Shown piece by piece: positions 1 to 11,572 of a stretch of DNA of 64,000 nt; positions within the stretch are counted from its first letter, which is position 1, and each line of letters begins with the position of its first letter. Made by a program: the position numbers and the translations under genes. Origin of the DNA: Cornus controversa (Eukaryota > Streptophyta > Magnoliopsida > Cornales > Cornaceae); NCBI GenBank assembly GCA_026545225.1, contig CM048845.1, forward strand, positions 30,879,001 through 30,943,000, read 5' to 3'. Below the pieces are notes generated by a model. That model was not told where the DNA came from, ran no database searches, and was given only the letters and a program-made list of their open reading frames with translations.

Positions 1-1446
1 TGATTTGAAAAAAGAAAATGGATTGTGAGAAGATGGTGAGCTTGGGCTGCCAACTTGGATTAAAACTGGGTCAATTGAAAATGGTTTATGAACTGGGCTC
101 CTAACATAAATTGGACCAAGCATGGAAATTGAAAAGGAAGGGAAAACGGTTCAGTTGGATCAGTGGTCTGGACTACGGCATTGGGCTAGATCGAGATCAG
201 GTCTGGACCGCTTTGCAGTTGCGGACTTAGCGAAGGCGGGACCCAAGGCAAGTTGATTCTTGCCTCTATCTCCTATGTATATTTTAGTTATGTTGGTTAA
301 TTTTTACATATGTTCTTAATTTGATCATATGTGGTGTTTGTATATATATGTGCAGATATATATATATAAAGGTGGATATTGTTTATACATGGGATGTGAG
401 GATATATATATGTGTGTGTATATACATATATGTGGTGGGAAGGAAAACATGTTATACTATTTAAATGCCTGTGCATTGTATCTGAATTTGCTGCTTGTTG
501 AGTAGGTGATGTGGTATTTGATTTACATTGTTCATGTAAATGCTTCTATTCATATATGTTTTCTATACATATTGGTGTCGGACGTGTATTGCCTTGAGCA
601 TGTTGTAAATGATTTTCATAAGTCATGTGTAGTAGATTTTGTATGTTCATATGTGCTAGAGTAGCCATATACATTGTTGGTTCATGCATGCTAGGAGGAG
701 CATGGTCTTAAATATCGTGATATATTTAAGTGCATGTATATTTTTGAGAATATGTGAGGATCGACCTACTGCAGCGGTGATAGTATGGTTCTGCATACCT
801 TGTTGGGCCTTTGAGCTCACCCCCTCCCAGGTTTTGCAGGTACTGCTGATTACGGAGTCAGTTGGAGAACTGATGGTACTGATGGTAGAGGTGGTGGTTA
901 GATTCCTTAGAATCTAGTTTATGTCCAAAATATTTGATGATGTTGTACATTTGGATTAAATGTAAGGAGCGATTATGTAGATTGAGTTCCTTCAGTTGTA
1001 TTTTATTCATGTAATGTATGTATATAATACGGACATTCAAGGACTGAAACATGTATATTTTTTATTGTATTATGCATGTTATAGAAATGCTGGGGGGACA
1101 CGTGCCCAGAAGTGTCCATTTTTATTGTTAGATATAAATGTTGGGGGGACACGTGCCCAGAAGTGTCCATTTTTATTGTTAGATATAAATGTTGGGGGGA
1201 CACGTGCGAAGTGTCCATTTTTATTGTTAGATATAAATGCTGGGGGGGACACGTGCCCAGAAGTGTGCATTTAAATTGAAAGCAGGTATAACATGCCAGG
1301 ATCTGATTATTTAGAATGGGTCATACCCAATTTTCGTGAAAATAATAGGAAATTGAGATTGTATGATCAGGTGGTGGTTGTAGGGTGAGGGTGATTACAC
1401 GGGGTTCACACCTCGATTTCTGAACCTCGGGAATCGGGGCATGACA
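1..1446 (+). repeat. 5' LTR (3' part only) of the LARD-like element
   Basis: This is the downstream portion of the 5' LTR; its upstream ~1.7 kb lies outside the window. It ends ...GGGGCATGACA directly before the primer-binding site. Compared with 7693-9094 it carries about 95 extra bases around 936-1031 and one fewer copy of a ~52-bp tandem repeat. It has no gene; the short reading frames over it are products of the tandem repeat. Confidence 0.9.
1087..1275 (+). repeat. Tandem repeat in the 5' LTR, about 4 units of ~52 bp
   Basis: Units begin near 1091, 1143, 1195 and 1243. Each holds GGACACGTGCCCAGAAGTGTCC-like sequence followed by an A/T-rich stretch around TTATTGTTAGATATAAATG. GGACAC and GTGTCC are complementary and can form a 6-bp stem, and the CACGTG core is a G-box palindrome. 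One unit is internally shortened. Confidence 0.9.
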
Positions 1447-1449
1447 GAA

Positions 1450-1461
1450 TGGTATCAGAGC
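1450..1461 (+). other. Primer-binding site, initiator-methionine tRNA type
   Basis: TGGTATCAGAGC lies four bases after the LTR end. It is the standard plant Ty3/gypsy and Ty1/copia primer-binding sequence, complementary to the 3' end of initiator tRNA-Met. It fixes the LTR/internal boundary and the plus orientation. Confidence 0.9.
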
Positions 1462-2654
1462 GCTAGGTTGGAATATCTAGGGACGACGGGTGATGGACAT
1501 ATCATGTGTATGGTTGAGAATATTGGATTACGTACCTGATGCCATAATGGTATCTATCAGAGCTTAACCGGGTTTGAATACCTATGGATGACGGAAAAGG
1601 GTTAAGCCACGTGTTAGATTGGAAGGATTTGATTATTTTTGGATTGCTATTCGAATATTAGGTTAGAGACCTTGGGTATCAAGTCATGGGTATAAATACC
1701 TAAGAACGAGGTGTAATAGTCCAGTTATGTGATAGATTGGAGTTATGAGATGACGTGTAAATTATCATGTCTATGGTATGGATACTTGGAATAAATGATG
1801 AGAGATGATTGTGAACTCATTTGAGGATGAGGATTGAGGCATCTTAGTGTGTACAGAAGTACTAGAGGAAATTGGGTCATGCATTCATGCTTGCTCAGGT
1901 AGAGGACGTACCGGAACCATGCGTGGTTAGGGGTAGTTTCCTAGTGTTGGCCCGAGGGCTGGAATATTGGGTTGATTAGATGCATTACATCCCATATCAT
2001 ACATTTTATGTGCTTATTTGATTTAACATGCTATGTGTTATATGTTATGTGGAATATATGATTCATATGACTGAGTATTTGTATTTTAGTGTTTCATTTT
2101 TGCATTGCATGACTTGTAGTGACATGTAGTCACACCTAGAAATTTTGGTTTTGAAAATTAGCAAACCTGGGCTTTGAGCGGATTGTGACACTGTGATGAA
2201 CTTTTAGACTATGAGTCTAGGATTGATGTAGCTGTGTTGCAGTATTGCAATGGATTTTGGACTATGCCAGAATGGCATGCTAGTTAGGAAACCATGATTG
2301 ACAGTGATGGAACTGAAGTTGGAAGGACAAGTATGGCACGTTGCCGGGGTTGGGCTAACGAGGGAAAATGGCCCGGCCGGACATTTTTCTTTGATTAGTG
2401 CTTCTCTTACGATGTGTCAAGTCCAAGTGATTGTGGAATTAATTCGATGAGGTTTAACAAATAAGGAAAGGAAATTTGAGTATTGTGAGTATAGAAAATT
2501 TTGCTCATAAATGAGTGTATGATTGAGATTGTGATGACAAGAGTAGGTTAGTTTAAACCGCTCTTGAGGTTGTGAGTTCCGGTACATGATAGAGTACTTG
2601 AAGGAACATGTGATATTCTTGGAAGGGTGCAGACCCTGGGATGATCATTGTGAT
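1462..2654 (+). other. Non-coding internal region of LARD, 5' part
   Basis: About 1.2 kb without any convincing reading frame. No gag-like motif is visible. The sequence is G/T-rich on the plus strand, like the rest of the element. Confidence 0.7.
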
Positions 2655-3960
2655 GCTGTCATTGAGACGCAGTTTTGTCTACTGACACATCAGTTAGAGG
2701 ATCGGTCTCATGTGGACGCAGTTTTGTCTGTTGACCCATCCATTGTGGAGACCCTTGTCATTGAGGCGCAGTTTTGTCTATTGACAAGGTGGTGGTGACT
2801 CTGGGCACAGTTTTGTTCATTGTCCCATTTGAGTGGTGTTATCAATTGGACGCAATTTTGTCTATTGGCACACCAATTGAGGATCGGAGTCGTATAGACG
2901 CAGTTTTGTCTATTGACCCAATCATTATCACTTAGACGCAGTTTTGTCTATTGACAAGGTGGTGGTGACTCTGGGCACAGTTTTGTCCATTGTCCCATTT
3001 GAGTGGTGTTGTCAATTGGACGCAGTTTTGTTTGTTGACCCATCCATTGTGGAGACCCTTGTCATTGAGGCGCAGTTTTGTCTATTGACAAGGTGGTGGT
3101 GACTCTGGGCACAGTTTTGTTCATTGTCCCATTTGAGTGGTGTTATCAATTGGACGCAGTTTTGTCTATTGGCACACCAATTGAGGATCGGAGTTGTATG
3201 GACGCAGTTTTGTCTATTGACCCAATCATTGTCACTTAGACGCAGTTTTGTCTATTGACAAGGTGGTGGTGACTCTGGGCGCAGTTTTGTCCATTGTCCC
3301 ATTTGAGTGGTGTTGTCAATTGGACGCAGTTTTGTCTATTGGCACACCAATTGAGGATCGGAGTCGTATGGATGCAGTTTTGTCTATCGACCCAATCATT
3401 GTCACTTAGACGCAGTTTTGTCTATTGACAAGTGGTGGTGACTCTGGGCGCAGTTTTGTCCATTGTCGCATATGAGTGATGTTGTCATTTAGACGCAGTT
3501 TTGTCTATTGACACAGGTGGTGACTCTGGGCGCAGTTTTGTCCATTGTCGCATTTGAGTGATGTTGTCACTTAGACGCAGTTTTGTCTATTGGCACATCA
3601 GTTGGAGGATTGGAGTCGTGTGGACACAGTTTTGTCTATCGACCCAATCATGGTCATTTAGGCGCAGTTTTGTCTATTGACACGGGGGAAGGTGACCCTG
3701 GACATAGTTTGTCCATTGTCACATTTGTGGTTGGTGTTGTCACTTAGACGCAGTTTTGTCTATTGGCACATCAGTGGTAGGGGACGCAGTTTTGTCTATT
3801 AGCCCATCTATTGTGGAATTGTTGTCATCACTATAGACGCAATTTTGTCTATGGATGCAACCCTTGGATATTGTGATTTTCATTGAGGGGCTGTTTAGCC
3901 ATTTGGCACACCCAATGGTGTACTTGTTGTCATTGAGACGCAGCTTTGTCTATTGACATA
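2655..3960 (+). repeat. Hairpin tandem array inside the LARD internal region
   Basis: More than 25 copies of a core reading roughly GACGCAGTTTTGTCTATTG recur every 36-52 bp, with higher-order units of ~170-210 bp (compare 2770-2990 with 3070-3290). Each core has complementary arms around GCAGTTTT. The arms vary together: TAGAC with GTCTA, TGGAC with GTCCA or GTCTA, and TGGGC with GTCCA or GTTCA (wobble pairs). Arrays in the 3' untranslated region are known in plant gypsy elements; the co-varying arms are unusual. The array has no coding capacity. Confidence 0.85.
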
Positions 3961-5948
3961 CTTGTTGAGGTGTGATTTTCATCATGAGAGACAGTTTGGT
4001 CTATGGATGGGCGATTATGGGTAGGGTGACCCTGAGGGATTGAGTTTTTGATTGTCATATGAGACTGTGTGGTTTGTGACATGACTAGTCCTGATGTGAT
4101 TGTTATCAGAAGTGACATGGGACATAATGTTATTGTGATGTGTGACGAGACAGTTAGAGTGTGACTTAAGGCACACTAGAAGGATTGTCATTAAGAATTT
4201 CAAAAACTGAAATTGCGTGAGCATGGTGGTTGATTTGAGAAGGATTTGGAAGCCTAGGTAGAGGTTTAGAATCAAACGGATTGTGATGTTGAAATAGACA
4301 TGTTGTGATAGACTTTGAGAGTGAGAGTCTAGTGGTGATAAAAAGGGTATGATTTGCCTTGGAGTTTTTCAAACTGAGAGTTTGGTGATTCCAGTCTATG
4401 TTGAAATCTTGCATGACTAGTGAGGACTAAGAGTCAGTTAATTGACTAAGACTATTGATGGTATTATGACATCAGAATTCTAAATAGAGTGTGTCTAAGA
4501 GGGGTTATTGAGATAGTCGGATGAGGACTCGGAATTGACCTAATTCTTGGAGTCAGCGGACATGTGATGACTTTGACGATACATTGGCGATGCATCGTAA
4601 TGCCTAGGTGCTGATTAATGCAATAGTAATGCATGGAAGGATTTGTGGGGTCCTAGACGAAACAGTCAGGATCTTGGGGTGTCAAGTGAGATGCTGGATC
4701 TTGGGGTCTCAAGTGAGATGCTGGAAAGGAATGGATAAATACCCGAGCAGTCGAAAACGTCCGTTGGGATTAATGGACGAGTAAGTCAGATTCATTCCTT
4801 GGGGAATGAGATTGTGAAGTTAAGGGCATGTAAAACCCTAATCTTGGCATTAAATGCCAATGGAGTGTAGTCCACAAAAATGGACAGGACTGGATGATTT
4901 GTTTTGACAAGTGCACTCCTTATGTGCCTTAATCTTAGTGGTGCGCTGTGGTGTACGGAAGATTAATATAGTGATATCATGGTGTGGATATGATGATAAG
5001 AAAATGATGAGTTGATAATGGATGAGGATCCTGACATATGGTAGCTAAAGTGAGGATAGTTTCTTGCCGTGAAAGGGAAGAGGTGGACGTGTGGACGCAG
5101 TGGGTTGCGGCCACTGTATGGCTACTGTTTGGCTACTGTAGGTGACCTTTAACTCTCATTGGTAAGGGTTATCTAAAGTGAAGTGCTAATATAAAAAGGA
5201 ATTCTCTCTAACTGTCAACTGGTTCCTTGGTGTGAAGAATGAAAATGGGAAATAGTTCTCCTCTTAAGTATTGAGATTATGAAATCAGTGGGATGTAAGA
5301 TCCTGGACTTGGCATTGAATTCCAGTGGGTTGTAGTCTATGAGACTGGACAGAGTTATGTGGCTTGCTGTGGCAAGTACACCGCTTATGTGGTTTGTATC
5401 GGCAAGTACACTATCATGTGCCTTGCTGGTGAGTGCGCTTGTGATGTGCATTAGATTGATATGGTTTGTGTTGTGATGATGCCCAAGATATTAGACTAAG
5501 CCGGGAATAGTATGCCAGATTGAGAGTCATGTTTGACAATGATAGAATGACTTTGAGTATTGATGATCCCAGAGGATAGGGACGTATCACTGTGAGTGAT
5601 TGGTATGATTAGTCGAGGATGTTGCCTTAGACTAGAGATAGAGATTGACTGGATAGGTCTTGAGGTAGAGACTGTGGACTCAAGCAAGCAAGTGCTTCGG
5701 GAATTGTGAAAGTGAACCGTACATGGGCTTAGGAGTCACTCAGCTATGTCACAGAAGTGGTTATACTGCTTTAGAGCAGTCAATGCACTGTTGTGCAAGA
5801 CTTGAGTGTTTTGAGTTAGGTGTTGCAAGTGTAGCGCCTAGGGTATGTGGAAAGAGATAGTGACGATCATTGGAGGGAATGACGTCCGGTATGGATTGGT
5901 TTTGGAAAGACCCTGAGTATGCTAATTTTGAGGACGAAATTCCTTGAA
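3961..5948 (+). other. Non-coding internal region of LARD, 3' part
   Basis: About 2 kb without a supported gene. It holds a short tandem duplication at about 4672-4724 (GGATCTTGGGGTCTCAAGTG twice). It also holds a diverged internal duplication in which 4850-4935 resembles 5305-5425, both with a TTGGCATT(G/A)AAT...GTAGTC...GGACAG order. It ends in the polypurine tract. Confidence 0.65.
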
Positions 5949-5960
5949 GGAGGGGAGGTT
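5949..5960 (+). other. Polypurine tract before the 3' LTR
   Basis: AGGAGGGGAGGT abuts TGTAAGGACC, the start of the 3' LTR. Its place and purine content match the plus-strand primer of reverse transcription. Confidence 0.8.
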
Positions 5961-8900
5961 GTAAGGACCGGAATAATTTTGACCGGTTCCGGGTGAATTT
6001 TGACCGGATTAAATTTTTTTTGGATTAATTAAATTTTGAAAGGATGTGGATGTTTATGTTTCCATATAAGTGGAAGGTGTGTCTATATATATATATATAT
6101 ACATACATATATAGTACATATATTTATTTTTTTAACTATAGATGTATGGGTGTACATGTGTGTACTTATAAGTAGATGGAGGAGAATGTTTTTGGACAAG
6201 TATATGTGTAGTATTATGTATATATATATATAATATGTACATATACATATATATGTGGAGGAGGATAGTTGACTAATGTGTGGACCAAAAGATAAGAAGA
6301 GGATAAGAAATGAGAGGAGGAGAGGGAGTCTACCGAAAAAGAAAAAGAAGAAAGAAAAGAGAAAAGAAGGAAAGAAAAGAAAAGAAAAAGGAAAAGAAGA
6401 GAGAGAAGGAGGAATCGGGGAGAGAGAGAGAACCGAGAGGAGAGGAAAGGAGGAGGCGGCTCGGGGTGGCTCCCGGTGGGGCTTCGCCTGGGCGGCGGCG
6501 AAGGCGGTACTCCGGCAATGGCTGGAGGTGGCGGTTGAAGTGGGCCGACGGCAGGTGGTGGCGTGAGGTGGTGCCGTAGATGGGTTTCTTCGGTGGTCAC
6601 GTGGCATTGAGACACGACTGGGTCGTGTCTGGGTTGGCTGAGGGTGGCCAGTGAGGTGGTGTTCCGGCGGTGACCGAAGGTGACTCACCATTAGAGGGAG
6701 CGAGAGAGGAGTTGTGACGGTGGCAGCGACGGCTTGACGGGACTGTGTTTGGTCCGATTACGGGTGATGGCAGCGGCTGGGGATTTCTTGGCCGGAGTTT
6801 GTGGATCTACTAGTAGTTGTCCTAGTGGACAATTTTGGGCCCTCTTTCGGTAGGATCGGCTCGGCCGATTGGTTGAATCGTTGCATCCGTTGAGGTGAGT
6901 TGATGGGATTAATTTTGGGTTTCTCCTTGGTTGTTTTCGGTGGGGTTGGTGTATGTGCCGAGAGGGAGCGAGTCAGTCGTGGAGGGTGGTTGGTGGTTGC
7001 GAGTGGCTGCCATGGGAGGAATTGGGCACTCACGGCTGTTCGGACAGCCTATTTTGGTGGTTCCACGGGTTGAGTTCATTGCTGGTTTGTGGGTTTTCTT
7101 TGGTTCAGTTATGGTGTATGGTGGTTCCATAGGTGGTGTTCTATGATGGGTAATTCCTGCTAGAGAAGTGGGTTCCTTCATGGCAAGTGGTTGGGTATGG
7201 CCGCTAGTGGTCGACGTTGTGTGAGGTGGCTCATGGTGGCGTGGGCTGTTCAGTTTTGGTGTTGAGCTTTCGTAGCTGATGGTGGTGGTGAGTTGGTTAT
7301 TCGGTGCCGGTGACGGTGCTCGGACAATAATGAGACTCGCTGCCATGAGAGGTGGTAGTGTGACCGTGGTAGTTTCGGTTGGCTTTTGGTGGCAGTTTGA
7401 CTCAGTTGTGGAATTGTGTTTTTGGTAGTGGGTTCGGACGGTGGTATCAGGCTGTTCACAGTTGTTTGGACAGTCTGGTTTGGTGATTTTGAATGGTACC
7501 GAAACTTGTGGGTCGTGCATTTGATATATATATATAGTGGTGGTGATACATATGTATATATATATGGATGATGGTTTGTGCATTGGGCTTAGGCCTTGAG
7601 TTTGTGTTATATTTCCAATGGAACTAGAAGTGGGCCGAACTTGATTTATTAATTGGGTTTGGTATAGCTTGAGATTGAACTTGGACAGTGGGTGATTTGA
7701 AAAAGAAAATGGATTGTGAGAAGATGGTGAGCTTGGGCTGCCAACTTGGATTAAAACTGGGTCAATTGAAAATGGTTTATGAACTGGGCTCCTAACATAA
7801 ATTGGACCAAGCATGGAAATTGAAAAGGAAGGGAAAACGGTTCAGTTGGATCAGTGGTCTGGACTACGGCATTGGGCTGGATCGAGATCGGGTCTGGACC
7901 GCTTTGCAGTTGCGGACTTAGCGAAGGCGGGACCCAAGGCAAGTTGATTCTTGCCTCTATCTCCTATGTATATTTTAGTTATGTTGGTTAATTTTTACAT
8001 ATGTTCTTAATTTGATCATATGTGGTGTTTGTATATATATGTGCAGATATATATATATAAAGGTGGATATTGTTTATACATGGGATGTGAGGATATATAT
8101 ATGTGTGTGTATATACATATATGTGGTGGGAAGGAAAGCATGTTATACTGTTTAAATGCCTGTGCATTGTATCTGAATTTGCTGCTTGTTGAGTAGGTGA
8201 TGTGGTATTTGATTTACATTGTTCATGTAAATGCTTCTATTCATATATGTTTTCTATACATATTGGTGTCGGACGTGTATTGCCTTGAGCATGTTGTAAA
8301 TGATTTTCATAAGTCATGTGTAGTAGATTTTGTATGTTCATATGTGCTAGAGTAGCCATATACATTGTTGGTTCATGCATGCTAGGAGGAGCATGGTCTT
8401 AAATATCATGATATATTTAAGTGCATGTATATTTTTGAGAATATGTGAGGATCGACCTGCTGCAGCGGTGATAGTATGGTTCTGCATACCTTGTTGGGCC
8501 TTTGAGCTCACCCCCTCCCAGGTTTTGCAGGTACTGCTGATTACGGAGTCAGTTGGAGAACTGATGGTACTGATGGTAGAGGTGGTGGTTAGATTCCTTA
8601 GAATCTAGTTTATGTCCAAAATATTTGACATTCAAGGACTGAAACATGTATATTTTTGACTGTATTATGCGTGTTGTAGAAATGTTGGGGGGCACGTGCC
8701 CAGAAGTGTCCATTTTTATTGTTAGATATAAATGTTGGGGGGACACGTGCCCAGAAGTGTCCATTTTTATTGTTAGATATAAATGTTGGGGGGACACGTG
8801 CCCAGAAGTGTCCATTTTTATTGTTAGATATAAATGTTGGGGTGACACGTGCCCAAAAGTGTCCATTTTTATTGTTAGATATAAATGCTTGGGGGGACAC

Positions 8901-9094
8901 GTGCCCAGAAGTGTCCATTTGAATTGAAAGCAGATATAACATGCCAGGATCTGATTATTTAGAATGGGTCATACCCAATTTTTGTGAAAATAATAGGAAA
9001 TTGAGATTGTATGATCAGGTGGTGGTTGTAGTGTGAGGGTGATTACACGGGGTTCACACCTCAATTTCCGGACCTCGGGAATCGGGGTGTGACA
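5961..9094 (+). repeat. 3' LTR of LARD-like element, 3134 bp
   Basis: The LTR begins TGTAAGGACC and ends GGGGTGTGACA, with TG...CA termini. The next five bases (TGTTA) are the candidate target duplication, but its partner is outside the window. Internal landmarks are a TA-rich stretch at 6076-6260, a purine-rich (AG) stretch at 6290-6450, a G-rich stretch full of GGTGG at 6450-7450, and the GAGCTCACC...GCAGGTAC motif at 8505-8535. The antisense reading frames at 6083-6691 and 6909-7814 are low-complexity products of this composition. Confidence 0.9.
8683..8925 (+). repeat. Tandem repeat in the 3' LTR, 5 units of ~52 bp
   Basis: This is the same repeat as at 1087-1275 but with five units, each with GACACGTGCC and the complementary GTGTCC. 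Sister LTRs are identical at insertion, so the difference in unit number arose after or during the last transposition. Confidence 0.9.
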
Positions 9095-10060
9095 TGTTAT
9101 ATTCTAATTACAAATGCTTGAGTGATATAACAAAATAATAAGAACGGGTAGTGTAGTTATTTATTGTGTGAATTCGCGTAATGATTTAATCATGCTGAAA
9201 TAAATGATTTCAGATGTGGTTTAGCTATGTAATTGAGTTTTATTGTAATCTTTGAGTTTTATCTTTTGTCTAGGACAACAAAAGTTGGCCACACCATTAA
9301 CAGAGTCAATTAAGGCAATTTATTTCTTCTACTTATTTATGTTTTGTGATACACTTGTATGGTAACAGGTATATCATAGAATACCATAGCAGGCTAGCAT
9401 CCTGCATAGATGAAAGATACATTGGATATCTTTTTTCCCTCACAAATTTTACTCTAGGAGGTGTCAAAGGCAATTTTGAAAAATTTTGCCACCATGGAAG
9501 CTATATCTTATGCCAGTGGTAGCTTTAACCACGGTTTTGTGTGATTAGATCTGTTGGGAACTCATATAAGCTGCCAAATCATCAATCTTACCAAAAGGGA
9601 TCTTTTGTGCATGCACCTCATGGTTGGCTACTTGAACCCTTTTAAATGGCATTATTAGAATACTAAAATTAAGACTTGTGTGATGCATGTACTTGCTTGG
9701 ATTTTGTGGTGTCATGCAGGTACCTTCTTGGATTTTGTGGGAAAGTGTGCTAGGTTTTTGAATTGATAATGTGTGGATCAATTGTTTAATAGAAGTGCCT
9801 GGAAATTGAAAGTGTTTTACAAATGAATTTCCTTTTTTGATATATTTTGGCATATAGGTGGATTATGAAAATGTACTCCTTTAGTCTTTTGATATGTTAA
9901 TGATATATTTAATGTATTGGTTTAGTTATTAACATTAAGTAATGTGTGCATATATTCCTGTGTTTTGTTGGTTTTATTATGTTTAGTTGTAATTGTTCGA
10001 AATACAGGTCATGTGTGGATGATTAGGTAGAATTTTAGGCTGCATGTTTTTATTAAAAAA
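9095..10060 (+). other. No gene recognised; probable interior of a CACTA element
   Basis: A/T-rich DNA between the LARD insertion and the subterminal repeats of a CACTA element. The longest frame, minus strand 9545-9853 (102 codons), matches no family I recognise, and its composition does not set it apart from the background. Confidence 0.4.
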
Positions 10061-10475
10061 AAACTATATTTTATTAACGGGGGGCACAAAATCCCGTTAA
10101 TAAAAGGACATTCGATGTATTAACGAGGGGCTAGTATGTCCTAAAAGAATTATTTACGAGGGATTATGCACCTCGTTAATAAATTTATTAGGTAGACAAC
10201 AAACATTTAGACGGGGTGTATTTTACTTTTTTACGAGCGCCCGTATATGACATAAATTAAATATTAACGAGAAAATCTTCATCTCGTGAGTAAATTTATT
10301 ACATTGACAAAACATATATTGTTGGGGAAAAATCTTACTTTTCACAAGGTTAATTTTTACCCGTTAGAAATTTAGAGTATTCACGGGACCGTAATAGACG
10401 TGAGCCTTCTATGCGCCGTCAATGACTTTTCACGGCGTTTTTGGCCTCTTGTAAAAGGCCTTCTTTCTTGTAGTG
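10061..10475 (-). mobile_element. Terminus of a CACTA DNA transposon (element lies to the left)
   Basis: Read on the minus strand, the sequence begins CACTACAAGAAAG at 10475, the canonical CACTA terminus. Behind it are repeated subterminal motifs of the type CTCGTTAATA / TATTAACGAG (10076-10330). No opposite terminus is present between 9095 and 10060, so the rest of the element must lie beyond the LARD insertion, outside the window, or be lost. The subterminal motif differs from that of the 39 kb element, so this is another CACTA family. Confidence 0.75.
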
Positions 10476-11572
10476 ATATCATTATTTATCTACACTTTGT
10501 ACAAAAATAAAATCTCCAAAAACTTTACTAAAAATTGTATAGTAATAAACAGGATCGATCTATTCTCAAGTGAGATTCTGAATGAACCTAAATTCACACA
10601 CTGATTTACGGGATGAAAATGAAAATTTTTTAAAACATTTTTTTTATGTTGGAATTATAATGAAATAAATAAAATTAATACTAATAAAGTAAATCTCAAG
10701 GGAAGGAAATTCACCACCACAGATCCACATGAATAAATTTTCTACTATTCTTATATAATTTTTCCCCGAATAACTAATACACTTCACCAATTCAATTACA
10801 ACTTGATAAGATGAAGGAAAATATGGAATAAAAAAAATAACTTGATTATATATGAGAGAGACATTTTTTTACTTAATCTGATGCACATTGGCTAGGTAAA
10901 CAGAGGGAGGTATTATTCGAATTACCATTATTTGTCAGACACGAAGAACCTTCCCTCTAATTTTTGAAAATAAAAATTCAGAAAAGAAAAATAAAAAAAT
11001 TCTCTTGGATGTAAAATTATACATGAATGTAAAACTTATTTATATTTCACCATGGTGGCTTCATCATTCCATTGAGAGGAGTGTTTACAAGAAAAGAAAA
11101 TAAATACAAGAAAATATTTTCAACTACACTTTATTTTTATCTACAATTTCTAACTCATTCACCAACCCCTAAGACTCCCTATTTATAGAGTTAGAGGAGA
11201 ATGATTTAGGTGGGAAAATAAAATTTATAATACAAAAAATTGAAATACATAATTTTAAATACAAAATCTAAATTTGAATTTCTAAGATTTGATCTCCATA
11301 TCTTTAATTTGAATTCTGGACTGCTGATGTGGCCATGTAAAAAATATATATATTTTTCAAAGTTTTGAACTTTAGACCTTTTACCTATAATTTTTCTTAT
11401 GTTCATCTTTAGTTATGTATATCCATTTCAGCTCTCTTTTGCTACTTTTGTTCTCATTTGGAAATCAACACCTGTAAACATAAAATACAAAGATAACAAC
11501 ATTTAAATAAAGTAAAAGAGTAATTAAAGTCTTATTTTGAGATATAAAATAACAAGTTTTGTGCACTTATCA
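10476..11572 (-). repeat. Probable LTR remnant, reverse orientation
   Basis: On the minus strand, a TTTGGGGGTAATT tract is followed at 11572 by TGATAAGTGCACAAAAC, the usual arrangement of a polypurine tract and LTR start in plant LTR elements. The remnant runs left to the CACTA insertion at 10475. No coding sequence is seen. The far LTR end is not visible, so the length and family are uncertain. Confidence 0.4.

Larger units (their letters stand above)
1..9094 (+). mobile_element. LARD-like non-autonomous Ty3/gypsy LTR element (5' end outside window)
   Basis: Bases 1-1446 repeat almost exactly at 7693-9094, and each copy ends in a CA after a GGAATCGGGG motif. The first copy is followed by a primer-binding site and the second is preceded, at 5961, by a polypurine tract. 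This gives a 5' LTR (truncated by the window), an internal region 1447-5960 and a 3134-bp 3' LTR. The internal region has no gag or pol reading frame, so it matches the large-retrotransposon-derivative (LARD) class. The phrase TTGAGGACGAAATTCCTTG just before the 3' LTR is typical of the pol end of Tekay/Del-type gypsy elements, so descent from that lineage is inferred. By eye, the two LTRs differ at roughly 1.5% of aligned positions plus two length differences. That means a young insertion, about 0.6 million years at 1.3e-8 per site per year. Confidence 0.88.

Noticed and set aside
996-1274. Repetitive ORFs over the LTR tandem repeats (also 8549-8942)
   Set aside because: Their periodic protein sequence is produced by the ~52-bp repeat in every frame; both strands are open for the same reason.
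2655-3960. CRISPR-like regular repeat array
   Set aside because: Spacing and spacers are themselves repeated, units vary, and the setting is a plant LTR element; this is a tandem array, not CRISPR.
6083-6691. 202-codon minus-strand frame in the LARD LTR
   Set aside because: It is the antisense of purine-rich and TA-rich tracts; the protein is runs of Ser/Pro/Phe and Tyr/Ile with no domain.
6909-7814. 301-codon minus-strand frame in the LARD LTR
   Set aside because: Antisense of the GGTGG-rich LTR tract gives Pro/Thr/His-rich low-complexity sequence; it extends through the LTR with no start context or domain.
9545-9853. 102-codon minus frame in the left CACTA interior
   Set aside because: No recognisable family, and composition like its surroundings; not enough to call a gene.
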